Shown here piece by piece: positions 1 to 6,411 of a stretch of 12,780 nt of DNA (positions within the stretch are counted from its first letter, which is position 1; each line of letters starts with the position of its first letter). The notes beneath the pieces were generated by a model that saw nothing but the letters and a program-made list of their open reading frames with translations, did not search any database and was not told where the DNA came from. The stretch is taken from contig JAJDVB010000145.1 in assembly GCA_022826345.1 (NCBI GenBank), forward strand, positions 1 through 12,780. Direction: 5' to 3'. The translations under genes were made by a program, and so were the position numbers. Source of the stretch: Alphaproteobacteria bacterium. GTDB lineage: Bacteria; Pseudomonadota; Alphaproteobacteria; UBA828.

Positions 1-87
1 CTCACCTTCAGCGTCGAGGACTGCCGGCAGATCGGCCGGATCATCGGTGATACTCTCACCGGGCTCCGTATCCGCGGGGCAGCATGA
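1..87 (+). CDS. C-terminal end of an unidentified protein (5' end outside window)
   Basis: The frame opening at base 1 reads 28 codons to a TGA at 85-87. The residues look like a natural C-terminal helix (acidic VED, then alternating hydrophobics IGRIIGDTL) and not like random GC-rich translation. The stop overlaps the next start as ATGA at 84-87, which indicates an operon with translational coupling to the desaturase gene. A C-terminal helix of this kind occurs in many enzymes, including aminotransferases, but 28 residues are too few to assign a family. Confidence that it is coding rests mainly on the ATGA overlap. Confidence 0.55.
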   Translation, partial: LTFSVEDCRQIGRIIGDTLTGLRIRGAA

Positions 88-1175
88 CGAGCCGGTCGAG
101 ACCGGGCGGAAACCGGGAGGCAGGGCAGGGAGTCATGTCCGGCGAGCAACTGATCGGCGATATCGAGCTCGGCCTGAGTGCCGGCGAGCAGCCGGGCGAG
201 CGGCCGGAGCCGGCCGCGGTGTCGCGCCGGCCCGCCTCGTTGCTCGACAGGTCCGTGGTGGAGCGGCTGTCCCGGCGGACCAACGTGCACGGCCTCGCAT
301 ACTTCGTGGGCCACTACGCGCTGATCGGGCTCGGCGGGTGGCTGTGCTGGGTGACGTTCCCGGGGCCGCTGTTCTGGCCCGTGTTCGCGTTCCAGGCCGT
401 CGTCACCGGTTTCCTGTTCTCGCCCCTGCACGAGTGCGCGCACGGAGCGGCCTTCAGGACCCGCGCACTGAACGAGGCGGCGCTGTGGATCACGGGGCTG
501 GTCTACATCGTGCCGCCGTACTATTTCCGCTACTTCCATCTCGGCCACCACCGCTTCACGCAGGTGCCGGGCAAGGATCCCTCCCTCGTGCTGCCCGAGC
601 CCGCGAACTTCCGGCAGTACCTCTGGTACTGCGCCGGGCTGTGGTTCTGGTGGCGGAACCTCTCGTGGATGGTCAAGCACGCCTGCGGTTTCGTGCACCC
701 GGCCAGCGCGATCTACGTGCCGGCCAGCCGGCGCGGGCTGATGGTGCTCGAGTCCCGCATCATGGTGACGCTCTACGCGGTGCTCCTCGCTGCGGCGGTG
801 CATTTCGACTTCCTGTGGGTGCTGGCGGTCGCGTGGGTTGCGCCTCGCGTCGCCGGTGAACCCATCCAGAGAATCATCCGGGTGGCGGAGCACGTCGGAT
901 GCGACGAGAGCCCCGACCTTCTGCGCAACACCCGCACGACGCTGACCAACCGGTTCGTCAACGCCATCGCGTGGCAGATGCCGTACCACGCCGAGCATCA
1001 CCTGTTTCCGAACGTGCCGTTTCACGCGCTCCCCGCCGTGCATGCGCTGGTGGGGGATCGGGTGGTGGTGGAGCCGCGTGGCTACGTGGCCGGCCAGGGG
1101 GAAATCATCCGGATGCTGCTCGATTCCGGCCGGGCTGCCCCGTCCGAACGCAGGGCCGAATCGCCGTTGCTGTAG
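84..1175 (+). CDS. Membrane fatty acid desaturase family protein
   Basis: This is a 363-aa integral-membrane non-haem di-iron desaturase/hydroxylase. All three histidine boxes are present: HECAH at residues 116-120, HLGHH at 152-156 and HAEHH at 302-306. There is an additional His in AEH near 270, and the family-typical NTRTTLTN...MPYHAEHH stretch. Hydrophobic segments lie around residues 70-115, 132-147, 180-195 and 225-253. The family introduces a double bond or hydroxyl using O2 and reduced ferredoxin or cytochrome. The substrate cannot be read from sequence: fatty acyl chains are the default, but relatives such as rhizobitoxine desaturase act on small molecules. The start at 84 is favoured by the ATGA overlap with the upstream gene. 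An internal ATG at 135, preceded by an AGGGAG-like ribosome binding site, is an alternative that would remove 17 poorly conserved residues. Confidence 0.9.
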   Translation: MTSRSRPGGNREAGQGVMSGEQLIGDIELGLSAGEQPGERPEPAAVSRRPASLLDRSVVERLSRRTNVHGLAYFVGHYALIGLGGWLCWVTFPGPLFWPVFAFQAVVTGFLFSPLHECAHGAAFRTRALNEAALWITGLVYIVPPYYFRYFHLGHHRFTQVPGKDPSLVLPEPANFRQYLWYCAGLWFWWRNLSWMVKHACGFVHPASAIYVPASRRGLMVLESRIMVTLYAVLLAAAVHFDFLWVLAVAWVAPRVAGEPIQRIIRVAEHVGCDESPDLLRNTRTTLTNRFVNAIAWQMPYHAEHHLFPNVPFHALPAVHALVGDRVVVEPRGYVAGQGEIIRMLLDSGRAAPSERRAESPLL

Positions 1176-1222
1176 CCGCCATCTCCCACCCCGATCCCAG
1201 GCGATACGCCACTACGACGCTT

Positions 1223-1244
1223 GCCGGAGCCGGTCGTCTCCGGC
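1223..1244. terminator. Candidate bidirectional hairpin between convergent genes
   Basis: A perfect inverted repeat GCCGGAG / CTCCGGC with an 8-base loop lies in the 94-bp gap between the convergent desaturase gene (stop at 1175) and Tat-protein gene (last base 1270). There is no T-run, so intrinsic termination is only inferred from position and stem strength. Confidence 0.35.
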
Positions 1245-1269
1245 CATGCCCCGAGACTCCCGGCTGCCC

Positions 1270-2745
1270 CTATCCCAGCAACCGCAGCGCCTTTTGCGAG
1301 ACGGGGCTCGGCGCCGTTGCGGTCCCCGTGAAGTAGGCCATCGAGGCGGACAGAACCCGGTCACGCCATGCGGTGGGCGCCATCGCCCGGTAGTTCTCCG
1401 CGGCGGCCTCGGTGAACTTGTAGTCGTGGGACTGCCGGCCGTTGCGAGCGAGCTGCCGGCGTGCGCTGGCGACGAGCGCTTCCGCGGAGCCGCCGTGTTG
1501 CAGGTAGTGCAATGCCTTGCGAGCACCGGAGGTGCGATCGCGTGGCAGCTCGGAGAATGCGTCCCGCAACGCTTCGGCGCCGTTGCCGGAGACCGGGAGC
1601 GGTTCCAGGTCGTCAACGCGCAGAGCGGGTCGCGCGTTGCCAACGCGGCGGCGGAAGCCCGGCATGAAGGCCGCCGACTGCAAGAGTGCCAGAAGCCGCG
1701 TGTCCTCGGCTCGCGCATGCCGGAACACGTGGTGAAACGCATTGGCGGATGTCTGAGCGTGTACCGGGACCACCGCCGGCCGTCTCAACACCAGCTCCGC
1801 GGCGGTGGCGAACAGAGCCTCCCATATCGAGTCGGTGGACACGCCGTGTTTCAGCAGGTCGATCACCGCCCAGCCCGCGTCGGGCTCCGAGACCTCGCGC
1901 AGCGTGCGGACGAGCTCATCGCGTGCGGAATCGTCCCGCCAGCCCTGTTTCCAAGTCTTTGGAATTTCTCCGAGCATCGCCTGGAACGCCCGCCAAGTTC
2001 GATCGGACGGCAGGTCGCTGGTGGCGGGATTCGGGCCGCTGCCGTGATTCTGCAGCGCCGCGGCGAGGGAGCGAAGCACGGGAGGCGCGTATTCCGCTCC
2101 GACGATCGGCAGGAGGCGGTGCACGTTCTGCACCGCGATGGCCTTGTGACCGATCGCACGAAGGTCTCGGATACCGTATCTGAAGAGAACCTCGGAGAGC
2201 TGCTCCGGCGCAGCCAGGCGAGCGAAATCGAGGATGGCGGGATCGACGGCCTCCAGATCCCAGCGATCCAATGCATCGATCAGGCGTCTACGGGCCTCTT
2301 CCGCCGTCCCGGCCACAGGCGCCGGCTGCGGGCCCATCGTCCAGCCACTCTGTCGGCGCTCCGCTTCCTGAGCGCGCTTGAAATAGTCGAGCGCCCAGAA
2401 TACCGGCAGCCAGCGCTCCTTGCCGGGCAGGTTCAGCGCCGTCAGGTGGACGGACTGCAGCGCGAGCACCGTGTGGTACTTGAAGCCGACATGGGGGAAG
2501 GGTTGGACCTGGCGTGACGTCGCGACGGCCAGAGCGGCGAGCGTCCTGCGGTGATCGAGACCGTCCCTGATCAGGTCGGCAAGCTCGGCGGCGACCCGTT
2601 CGCGGGGTGTTTCTTCCACGAGGCGATGCAGGGCACCGACCTCGGGAGGCGTCTGTGCCAAGCCCAGCCGGCCACTCAAGCTCAGCGCGGCAGCGCCACC
2701 GGCAGCGCATAGAAATCCTCGACGATCCACGGTGCTCAATACCAC
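1270..2745 (-). CDS. Tat-signal exported helical protein of unknown function
   Basis: The product is up to 491 aa. It begins with a twin-arginine signal: DRRGFL at residues 7-12, a hydrophobic stretch at 13-29, and a likely cleavage near GLA-Q at 30-31. It should therefore be exported folded to the periplasm. The mature part is almost entirely predicted helix and contains conserved-looking stretches such as GFKYHTVLALQSVHL (residues 87-101) and WLPVFWALDYFK (112-123). These match my recollection of a broad family of Tat-signal proteins without assigned function. No catalytic motif is obvious; several His residues (91, 100 and a later GHK) could bind a metal or cofactor, which is inference. 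The outer start is GTG at 2745. TTG at 2739, with GAGG six bases upstream, is at least as good, and GTG at 2730 is possible. Confidence 0.8.
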   Translation of the reverse strand: MVLSTVDRRGFLCAAGGAAALSLSGRLGLAQTPPEVGALHRLVEETPRERVAAELADLIRDGLDHRRTLAALAVATSRQVQPFPHVGFKYHTVLALQSVHLTALNLPGKERWLPVFWALDYFKRAQEAERRQSGWTMGPQPAPVAGTAEEARRRLIDALDRWDLEAVDPAILDFARLAAPEQLSEVLFRYGIRDLRAIGHKAIAVQNVHRLLPIVGAEYAPPVLRSLAAALQNHGSGPNPATSDLPSDRTWRAFQAMLGEIPKTWKQGWRDDSARDELVRTLREVSEPDAGWAVIDLLKHGVSTDSIWEALFATAAELVLRRPAVVPVHAQTSANAFHHVFRHARAEDTRLLALLQSAAFMPGFRRRVGNARPALRVDDLEPLPVSGNGAEALRDAFSELPRDRTSGARKALHYLQHGGSAEALVASARRQLARNGRQSHDYKFTEAAAENYRAMAPTAWRDRVLSASMAYFTGTATAPSPVSQKALRLLG

Positions 2746-2750
2746 CTCGC

Positions 2751-2784
2751 GCCGGATTATTAGAACGATTCGCGATAATCCGGC
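2751..2784. promoter_or_regulatory. Perfect 10-bp inverted repeat upstream of the Tat gene
   Basis: GCCGGATTAT at 2751-2760 is mirrored exactly by ATAATCCGGC at 2775-2784 with a 14-base spacer. It lies 5 to 40 bases upstream of the Tat gene start, in DNA much richer in A/T than its surroundings. It could be an operator or a leader hairpin in the 5' untranslated region. No regulator is encoded next to it. Confidence 0.5.
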
Positions 2785-2796
2785 ATAGTGCAGGGC

Positions 2797-2956
2797 GATT
2801 GCGGAACCACTAGATTGGCCGAAAATCGTCTAAAGTCAATGCCTTAGCGGACTGTCAGGCCGGAATAAAGCGAATCGCAGGTTCCGCAATCCTGTCTCGT
2901 TCAATTTCAAAGGCTTAGCGGCCGCCTGGGCCGATTGCGGAACCTATTGCGGAACC
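2797..2956. repeat. Four copies of a GATTGCGGAACC motif in an intergenic region
   Basis: GATTGCGGAACC occurs at 2797-2808 and 2933-2944, its exact inverse GGTTCCGCAATC at 2880-2891, and an 11-base match at 2946-2956 directly after the third copy; a degenerate CTGCGGAG follows. The 282-bp gap 2746-3027 contains these, the palindrome at 2751-2784 and the hairpin at 2994-3018, but no credible gene. The repeats may be protein-binding sites or remnants of a mobile-element end. Confidence 0.5.
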
Positions 2957-2993
2957 TGCTGCGGAGACCCGGAGCGGCCGCTGGCAGGGCTTC

Positions 2994-3018
2994 GCATGGG
3001 GCCCGTATGGGCCCATGC
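2994..3018 (-). terminator. Strong hairpin after the minus-strand phage-like cluster
   Basis: The left arm GCATGGGGCCC and right arm GGGCCCATGC pair over 10 bp with one bulged G and a GTAT loop. It starts 10 bases downstream of the stop codon of the zinc-ribbon gene (3028-3030), the expected place for a transcription terminator. No T-run follows on the minus strand, so it may be a rho-independent-like or RNA-stabilising hairpin. Confidence 0.45.
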
Positions 3019-3027
3019 AAGGGGCGT

Positions 3028-3519
3028 TCATCGGCCGTGCAGGCGCCCCGCAACGCCCATGCAGGCCGCACTTTCGCCGTCGAGCGAGCCACCCGCCATC
3101 AGCGGTGTGCATGCGCTGCAGATGCGATGTCCGCGCCAGTCGCTCGCGAAGGACCGTCCGCAGCGCAGGCAGGCCCGGCGCGCCGGATCGTAGCCGTTGC
3201 CGCCCCGTGCCCGCGCCGGCGTCCGCAGATCGTCGAGCACGCCCGCCATGCCGATGTTCAAGCCGTGCCGCGCCCCCAGCATCGACGCCAGCACGACGAT
3301 GGACTTGGCGAAGTGTACGGCGCCAGCGCGCTCCGGCCCAAGGGCGTAGGCGCGCCGTCGGTCGAGCCGCGCGCCGGTCAACGCCTCCATGATCGCGGCG
3401 GCCTCATGGGCGGGAAAGTCCGCAGACCGCATGGCCAGATCGCCCGCGCTCCGCGCCAGAGCGGAGACTTCGCCCAGCACCCGTGCCAGGTCCGGCGCCG
3501 TCATCTGGAGCGGTTCCAT
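3028..3519 (-). CDS. Hypothetical protein with C-terminal zinc ribbon (phage-like)
   Basis: This is a 163-aa protein. Residues 1-100 are predicted helix. Residues 117-137 form a zinc ribbon with C117-x2-C120 and C134-x2-C137 separated by 13 residues, in the form CLRCGRSF...HRICSAC. Such ribbons occur in small phage and mobile-element proteins and in DNA- or RNA-binding adaptors; no family is recognised for the N-terminal part. It is the last gene of the minus-strand group, 31 bases after the preceding stop, and the hairpin at 2994-3018 follows it. The ATG at 3519 has no strong ribosome binding site, which suggests translation may depend on the upstream gene; ATG at 3504 is an alternative. DNA binding is inference only. 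Confidence 0.6.
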   Translation of the reverse strand: MEPLQMTAPDLARVLGEVSALARSAGDLAMRSADFPAHEAAAIMEALTGARLDRRRAYALGPERAGAVHFAKSIVVLASMLGARHGLNIGMAGVLDDLRTPARARGGNGYDPARRACLRCGRSFASDWRGHRICSACTPLMAGGSLDGESAACMGVAGRLHGR

Positions 3520-3550
3520 TTCACACGGAAACGCCCCAGCTCTTTATCGC

Positions 3551-4270
3551 TCACGCCGGCCGGCCCCCCGCGCCCTCCAGAATCCGCCGTGCCGGTCCGT
3601 GGTCCGGCTTGCGGTCGAACAGGGGCGAAATGGCGGCCATCGCTTCTCGCGCGCGAAGTGCGAGCTCACGGGCCTCGATCGGGTCGCTGGCGATTGCGCG
3701 CCGCGCGGCCGCAATCAGCTCGCGGGCGCGGGCCATGAGGCGCCGTTCCAGTGCGGCGGCGGTGTCCTCCATGACCTCGTTGACGCTGTTCCATCGCGCA
3801 TGGCGGCGCTCCATCGCCTCTTGCGCACGCGCCTCTCTCGATGCGAGCGTCGCCGCCTCGTCGCCGGCGCGGTGCACGGCCTCGATTGCGTTCAGCGTGC
3901 CGCCCGAGGCCGCCATCGACTGCCGCGCCCTGGCGACGATATCGTCCGTAGCCGGCCGGCCGGGCGGCTGGAGACCGGCCTCGGCACGCGCCCTGTCGAC
4001 GGCCGTGATGACGCTGAGCGTGCCGCCGGATTCCGCCATCAGCGCGCGCGCCCTGGCGACGATCGCCTCGTTGGACGGGATTGCCCGCGTCCCGGCCCGC
4101 TTCCGCGACCGGGCTTCGGCCTCGCGGAGGCGGATTTCCGCCGTGGCGAGCGATGCCGCCGCGTCCCGTGCGAAGTCGCGCGCGCACGAAGCCCCGCGCC
4201 GGCCAGCGGGCGCCGGCGTGGAAGCCGCCAGCGTCGCGGCGGGCATGACCAGGCAGACGGTTTCCACCAT
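3551..4270 (-). CDS. Helical protein with internal duplication, possible phage structural or scaffold-type protein
   Basis: This is a 239-aa alanine- and arginine-rich helical protein with no recognised family. It contains two similar segments, about residues 68-99 and 109-140. Each has the pattern IVARARxxMAxSGGTL followed by AVxRAxxEA, so the segment arose by duplication. Residues 1-20 are hydrophobic and could be a signal or membrane segment. The start is placed at ATG 4270, only four bases after the upstream stop (4275-4277), which fits an operon; the frame is open to 4318, but that extension overlaps the upstream gene. The duplicated motif faintly resembles short helical motifs in tailed-phage prohead protease/scaffold proteins, which is a weak argument supported by the tape-measure neighbour. 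Confidence 0.55.
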   Translation of the reverse strand: MVETVCLVMPAATLAASTPAPAGRRGASCARDFARDAAASLATAEIRLREAEARSRKRAGTRAIPSNEAIVARARALMAESGGTLSVITAVDRARAEAGLQPPGRPATDDIVARARQSMAASGGTLNAIEAVHRAGDEAATLASREARAQEAMERRHARWNSVNEVMEDTAAALERRLMARARELIAAARRAIASDPIEARELALRAREAMAAISPLFDRKPDHGPARRILEGAGGRPA

Positions 4271-4274
4271 CGCC

Positions 4275-4619
4275 CTAGGCCGCCTGCTCGTCCGCCGCCC
4301 TTGGCGCGGCATTCGCACGCCGCTGGACGATCTTCTCGACCGCCAGGATCATGCGGTCGAGCTCCCGCGGGTCCCCCCGCTGGTTCATGTAGCGGCTATT
4401 CGCGTCGATGATGGCCTGCGTGTCGGGATACGGGCCGCCGTCAGAGGTGATGAAAGGTGGATGGTTGCAGGTCACCCAGACGTGCTGCTTGATCTTGCGC
4501 ATGGCGTCTGACGGGAAGATTCCCCCTCGACGCACTTGGGCGAGCCGCTCGCGCTCGCATTTCAGATGGCACAACAGCTCCCGCATGGCGAAGAGCGGCG
4601 GTCCGGCTTGGACTGGCAT
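4275..4619 (-). CDS. Hypothetical protein, 114 aa
   Basis: No family is recognised. The start is well supported: AGGGGAG lies six bases before ATG 4619, one of the best Shine-Dalgarno sequences in the window. The product is soluble and mixed helix, with basic N-terminal helices (RELLCHLKCERERLAQ, about residues 13-28), a central Pro/Gly-rich segment (HPPFITSDGGPYPDTQ, 53-68) and a C-terminal helix. Its stop is four bases upstream of the 239-aa gene, so the two are probably co-transcribed. The repeat element at 4667-4911 sits just upstream and would contain or displace its promoter. An internal ATG at 4586 is a weaker start. Confidence 0.6.
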   Translation of the reverse strand: MPVQAGPPLFAMRELLCHLKCERERLAQVRRGGIFPSDAMRKIKQHVWVTCNHPPFITSDGGPYPDTQAIIDANSRYMNQRGDPRELDRMILAVEKIVQRRANAAPRAADEQAA

Positions 4620-4666
4620 CGAGAACTCCCCTGGTCGTGCCGGCAGCTCGCCAGCGGTTTCTGTCG

Positions 4667-4750
4667 CGCGGAACGCGCGCGGTACGTCTTCGACCGCGGA
4701 ACGCGCGCGGTACGTCTTCGGCCGCGGAACACGCGCAGTACGTCGGCGCT
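4667..4750. repeat. Three tandem 28-bp units in copy A
   Basis: The units lie at 4667-4694, 4695-4722 and 4723-4750. The first two differ at one base and the third is diverged. Each starts with CGCGGAAC and contains the core CGCGCGGTAC or a one- to two-base variant of it. There are no intervening unique spacers. Confidence 0.85.
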
Positions 4751-4911
4751 CCCCCGAGGCGCGCGACCCGGCGCGCCCGGAGGCAAGGCAGGATGCGGCG
4801 GAGCGGGGCCGGGACGGCAGGTGCAGACCACCCTGCGACGCGGGTATTTCGAGGAGTGCCGTGGGCGGACAAAGGGATTCCGGGTAGTTTGCGGGACGCC
4901 CATCCTGCGGG
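4667..4911. repeat. Intergenic repeat element, copy A
   Basis: This stretch of about 245 bp fills the gap between the 114-aa gene and the tape-measure-like gene. It begins with three tandem 28-bp units and continues with a block that matches copy B at 6040-6274 in the same orientation. Shared pieces include AAGGCAGGATGCGGCGG, GCGACGCGGGTATTTC followed by G-rich sequence, and a closing AGTTTGCGGG...CCTGCG. Frames across it are open only because of the GC content, and the 28-bp period rules out an in-frame protein repeat. Confidence 0.75.
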
Positions 4912-6000
4912 CTAAAGGACCGTCTCGCCGACGCCGAGCGCGCGCCTCATGGTCTGGCGGATCGGCCCGTTCTGCATGAGATCGTCGGTCACGATCGCGA
5001 CCACCAGGCCGGTCGGGTCGAGGCGCACCTCGCGGCCGACTTCGCGCTGGGGCGTGCCGCGGTTCTCGATCTGGACCGAGACGCGGGGCACGCGGAGGGC
5101 GCTCAGCTGCTGGGGCGTGACGATCGCCTCGCCCCGCCGCACGATCACCGGGATCTCCTCCGGTCGCAGCCCCGCGATGCCCCGGTTCAGGCGGGAGCCG
5201 GCGATGCCGCCGTCCGGCCGGAGGCCTGCAATCCCGCCGTCCGGCCGGAGGCCGGCAATCCCGCCAGAGTGGAAGCGCGGCGCCCCGTCGAAGACCCCGG
5301 GCGGCACGGTGCGTCCGCGCACGTGGCCGTGCGACGTGCGGGCGGCCTGGGCAGGCGGCTCCGCGATGCTGCGGCGCTGCGCCGGGCCGGCGGTCTCGCC
5401 CCCACGCCGGACCCCGGCGCCCTGGCTGGCGATCGCCTGGGTGGATTGGCTCGAATCGCCAGCGGCCGGGCCGCCGCCGAGCAGCCCCGGTAGGGCGCCC
5501 GCGATGAGGCCGGCGAGCGGCCGGGTGATCGCGCGCCGCGCCGCCAGGCGGGCCAGATCGGCGATCACGGAGTCGACGAAGCCCGAGAACGAGAGTTTGC
5601 CCGTCGTCACGAACCGGGCGAGCGCGCGCTCCATCGAGCGGAAGGCGCCGACCGTCACGTCGCGGGTCTCTTCGGCCACGTCGTCGGAGCCCTGGCGAAA
5701 GCGCTCCAGCTCCGCGCGCACCTGGTCGATCCAGCTCCCGCCGGCCTCGGCCTGCTCCCGCGCCGCCGCGCGCGCGTCTTCGACCATGGCGGCGAACGCC
5801 GCCTGCGTGCGTCCGGCCAGCGCCTCGTGCGCGTCGACGGCCTCCAGCGCGGCCCGGACCACACCTTCGAGGGAGCGCGTGGCCTCGCGCCCGCGCTCGC
5901 CGGTATCGCCGAGGCGGTCGTTGACCTTGGCCATCCCGCCCAGCGCCTGCTGCACGTCGGCGCGGATGCGGATCGCGAGGCTCAGATCGTCGGCCGGCAT
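4912..6000 (-). CDS. Short phage tail tape-measure-like protein (lambda-family C-terminal region)
   Basis: This is a 362-aa protein. Residues 1-130 are helical and partly coiled-coil. Residues 131-175 (TTGKLSFSGFVDSVIADLARLAARR...) match the hydrophobic C-terminal segment typical of lambda-type tail tape-measure proteins. Residues 243-300 (FHSGGIAGLRP...EIPVIVRRGEAIVTP) match the conserved motif near the end of the same family. Tape-measure proteins set tail length and are usually 600-1500 aa; at 362 aa this lacks most of the variable middle, so it could belong to a very short tail, a gene-transfer-agent-like particle or a remnant. The ATG at 6000 has GGGGAAGG about eight bases upstream. The GGIAGLRPD segment is expanded into four tandem copies. 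The gene sits alone between two direct repeat elements. Confidence 0.8.
   Translation of the reverse strand: MPADDLSLAIRIRADVQQALGGMAKVNDRLGDTGERGREATRSLEGVVRAALEAVDAHEALAGRTQAAFAAMVEDARAAAREQAEAGGSWIDQVRAELERFRQGSDDVAEETRDVTVGAFRSMERALARFVTTGKLSFSGFVDSVIADLARLAARRAITRPLAGLIAGALPGLLGGGPAAGDSSQSTQAIASQGAGVRRGGETAGPAQRRSIAEPPAQAARTSHGHVRGRTVPPGVFDGAPRFHSGGIAGLRPDGGIAGLRPDGGIAGSRLNRGIAGLRPEEIPVIVRRGEAIVTPQQLSALRVPRVSVQIENRGTPQREVGREVRLDPTGLVVAIVTDDLMQNGPIRQTMRRALGVGETVL
5158..5265 (-). repeat. 27-bp coding tandem repeat (GGIAGLRPD x4) in the tape-measure-like gene
   Basis: Residues 246-281 consist of four 9-residue units: two exact GGIAGLRPD, then GGIAGSRLN and RGIAGLRPE. The same unit normally occurs once before the EIP-RRGE motif of lambda-type tape-measure proteins. 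DNA copies are near-identical (CCGTCCGGCCGGAGGCC on the plus strand), which indicates recent slippage or unequal recombination with the frame preserved. Confidence 0.85.
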
Positions 6001-6039
6001 TGCGGTGCCTTCCCCGTGTCTCGTCCCTGCCTCCGGGCA

Positions 6040-6274
6040 CGCCGGAGGCGCGCGGTACTCTCGTGGCGCCGGAGGCGCGCGGTACTCAAGTGGCGCCGGA
6101 GGGCGCGGTACTCAAGTGCGCGACTCGACGAGCCCGGAGACAAGGCAGGATGCGGCGGAACGGGGCCGGGCGGAAGACGCGGAAGGCCCCGCGACGCGGG
6201 TATTTCGGGGAGCACGCCGGCCCAGAGGCGGGATTTTGGGGAGTTTGCGGGGCGAGCCGTCCTGCGCTCGCCGA
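6040..6274. repeat. Intergenic repeat element, copy B
   Basis: This is the second copy of the element at 4667-4911, same orientation, on the other side of the tape-measure gene. It has three tandem units of about 27 bp (6040-6066, 6067-6093, 6094-6119) with core GGCGCGCGGTACTC. A block sharing AAGGCAGGATGCGGCGG and GCGACGCGGGTATTTC with copy A follows. Inside it CCCGC-GAC-GCGGG followed by TATTTC could form a small terminator-like hairpin. The rest of the 411-bp gap (6275-6411) shows no gene and must hold the promoter of the EEP gene, which I cannot place. Confidence 0.75.
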
Positions 6275-6411
6275 ACAATCCCTTGCACCGCCTCTCGGAG
6301 CATCAGCGCGGTCCTGGAATACCGTACACCGAGCATGCCCGCCATGGATCGTGCGCTCCGCGCGCGCGGGCGCGTATTGTACGCCTCAATCTGCACAAGG
6401 GGCATGGCGGA

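Noticed and set aside
1042..2517. Long plus-strand open frame (491 codons) opposite the Tat-protein gene
   Set aside because: It is the shadow of the minus-strand gene in GC-rich DNA; its translation is Arg/Gly/Pro-rich without family features, while the minus-strand translation has a Tat signal and conserved-looking stretches.
4667..4750. Possible CRISPR array
   Set aside because: The 28-bp units are directly adjacent with no variable spacers, and no cas gene is present.
4562..6040. 492-codon minus-strand frame overlapping the tape-measure gene
   Set aside because: The translation is a low-complexity Arg/Gly/Pro/Ala run typical of a GC-rich shadow frame; the 362-aa frame carries the recognisable motifs and ribosome binding site.
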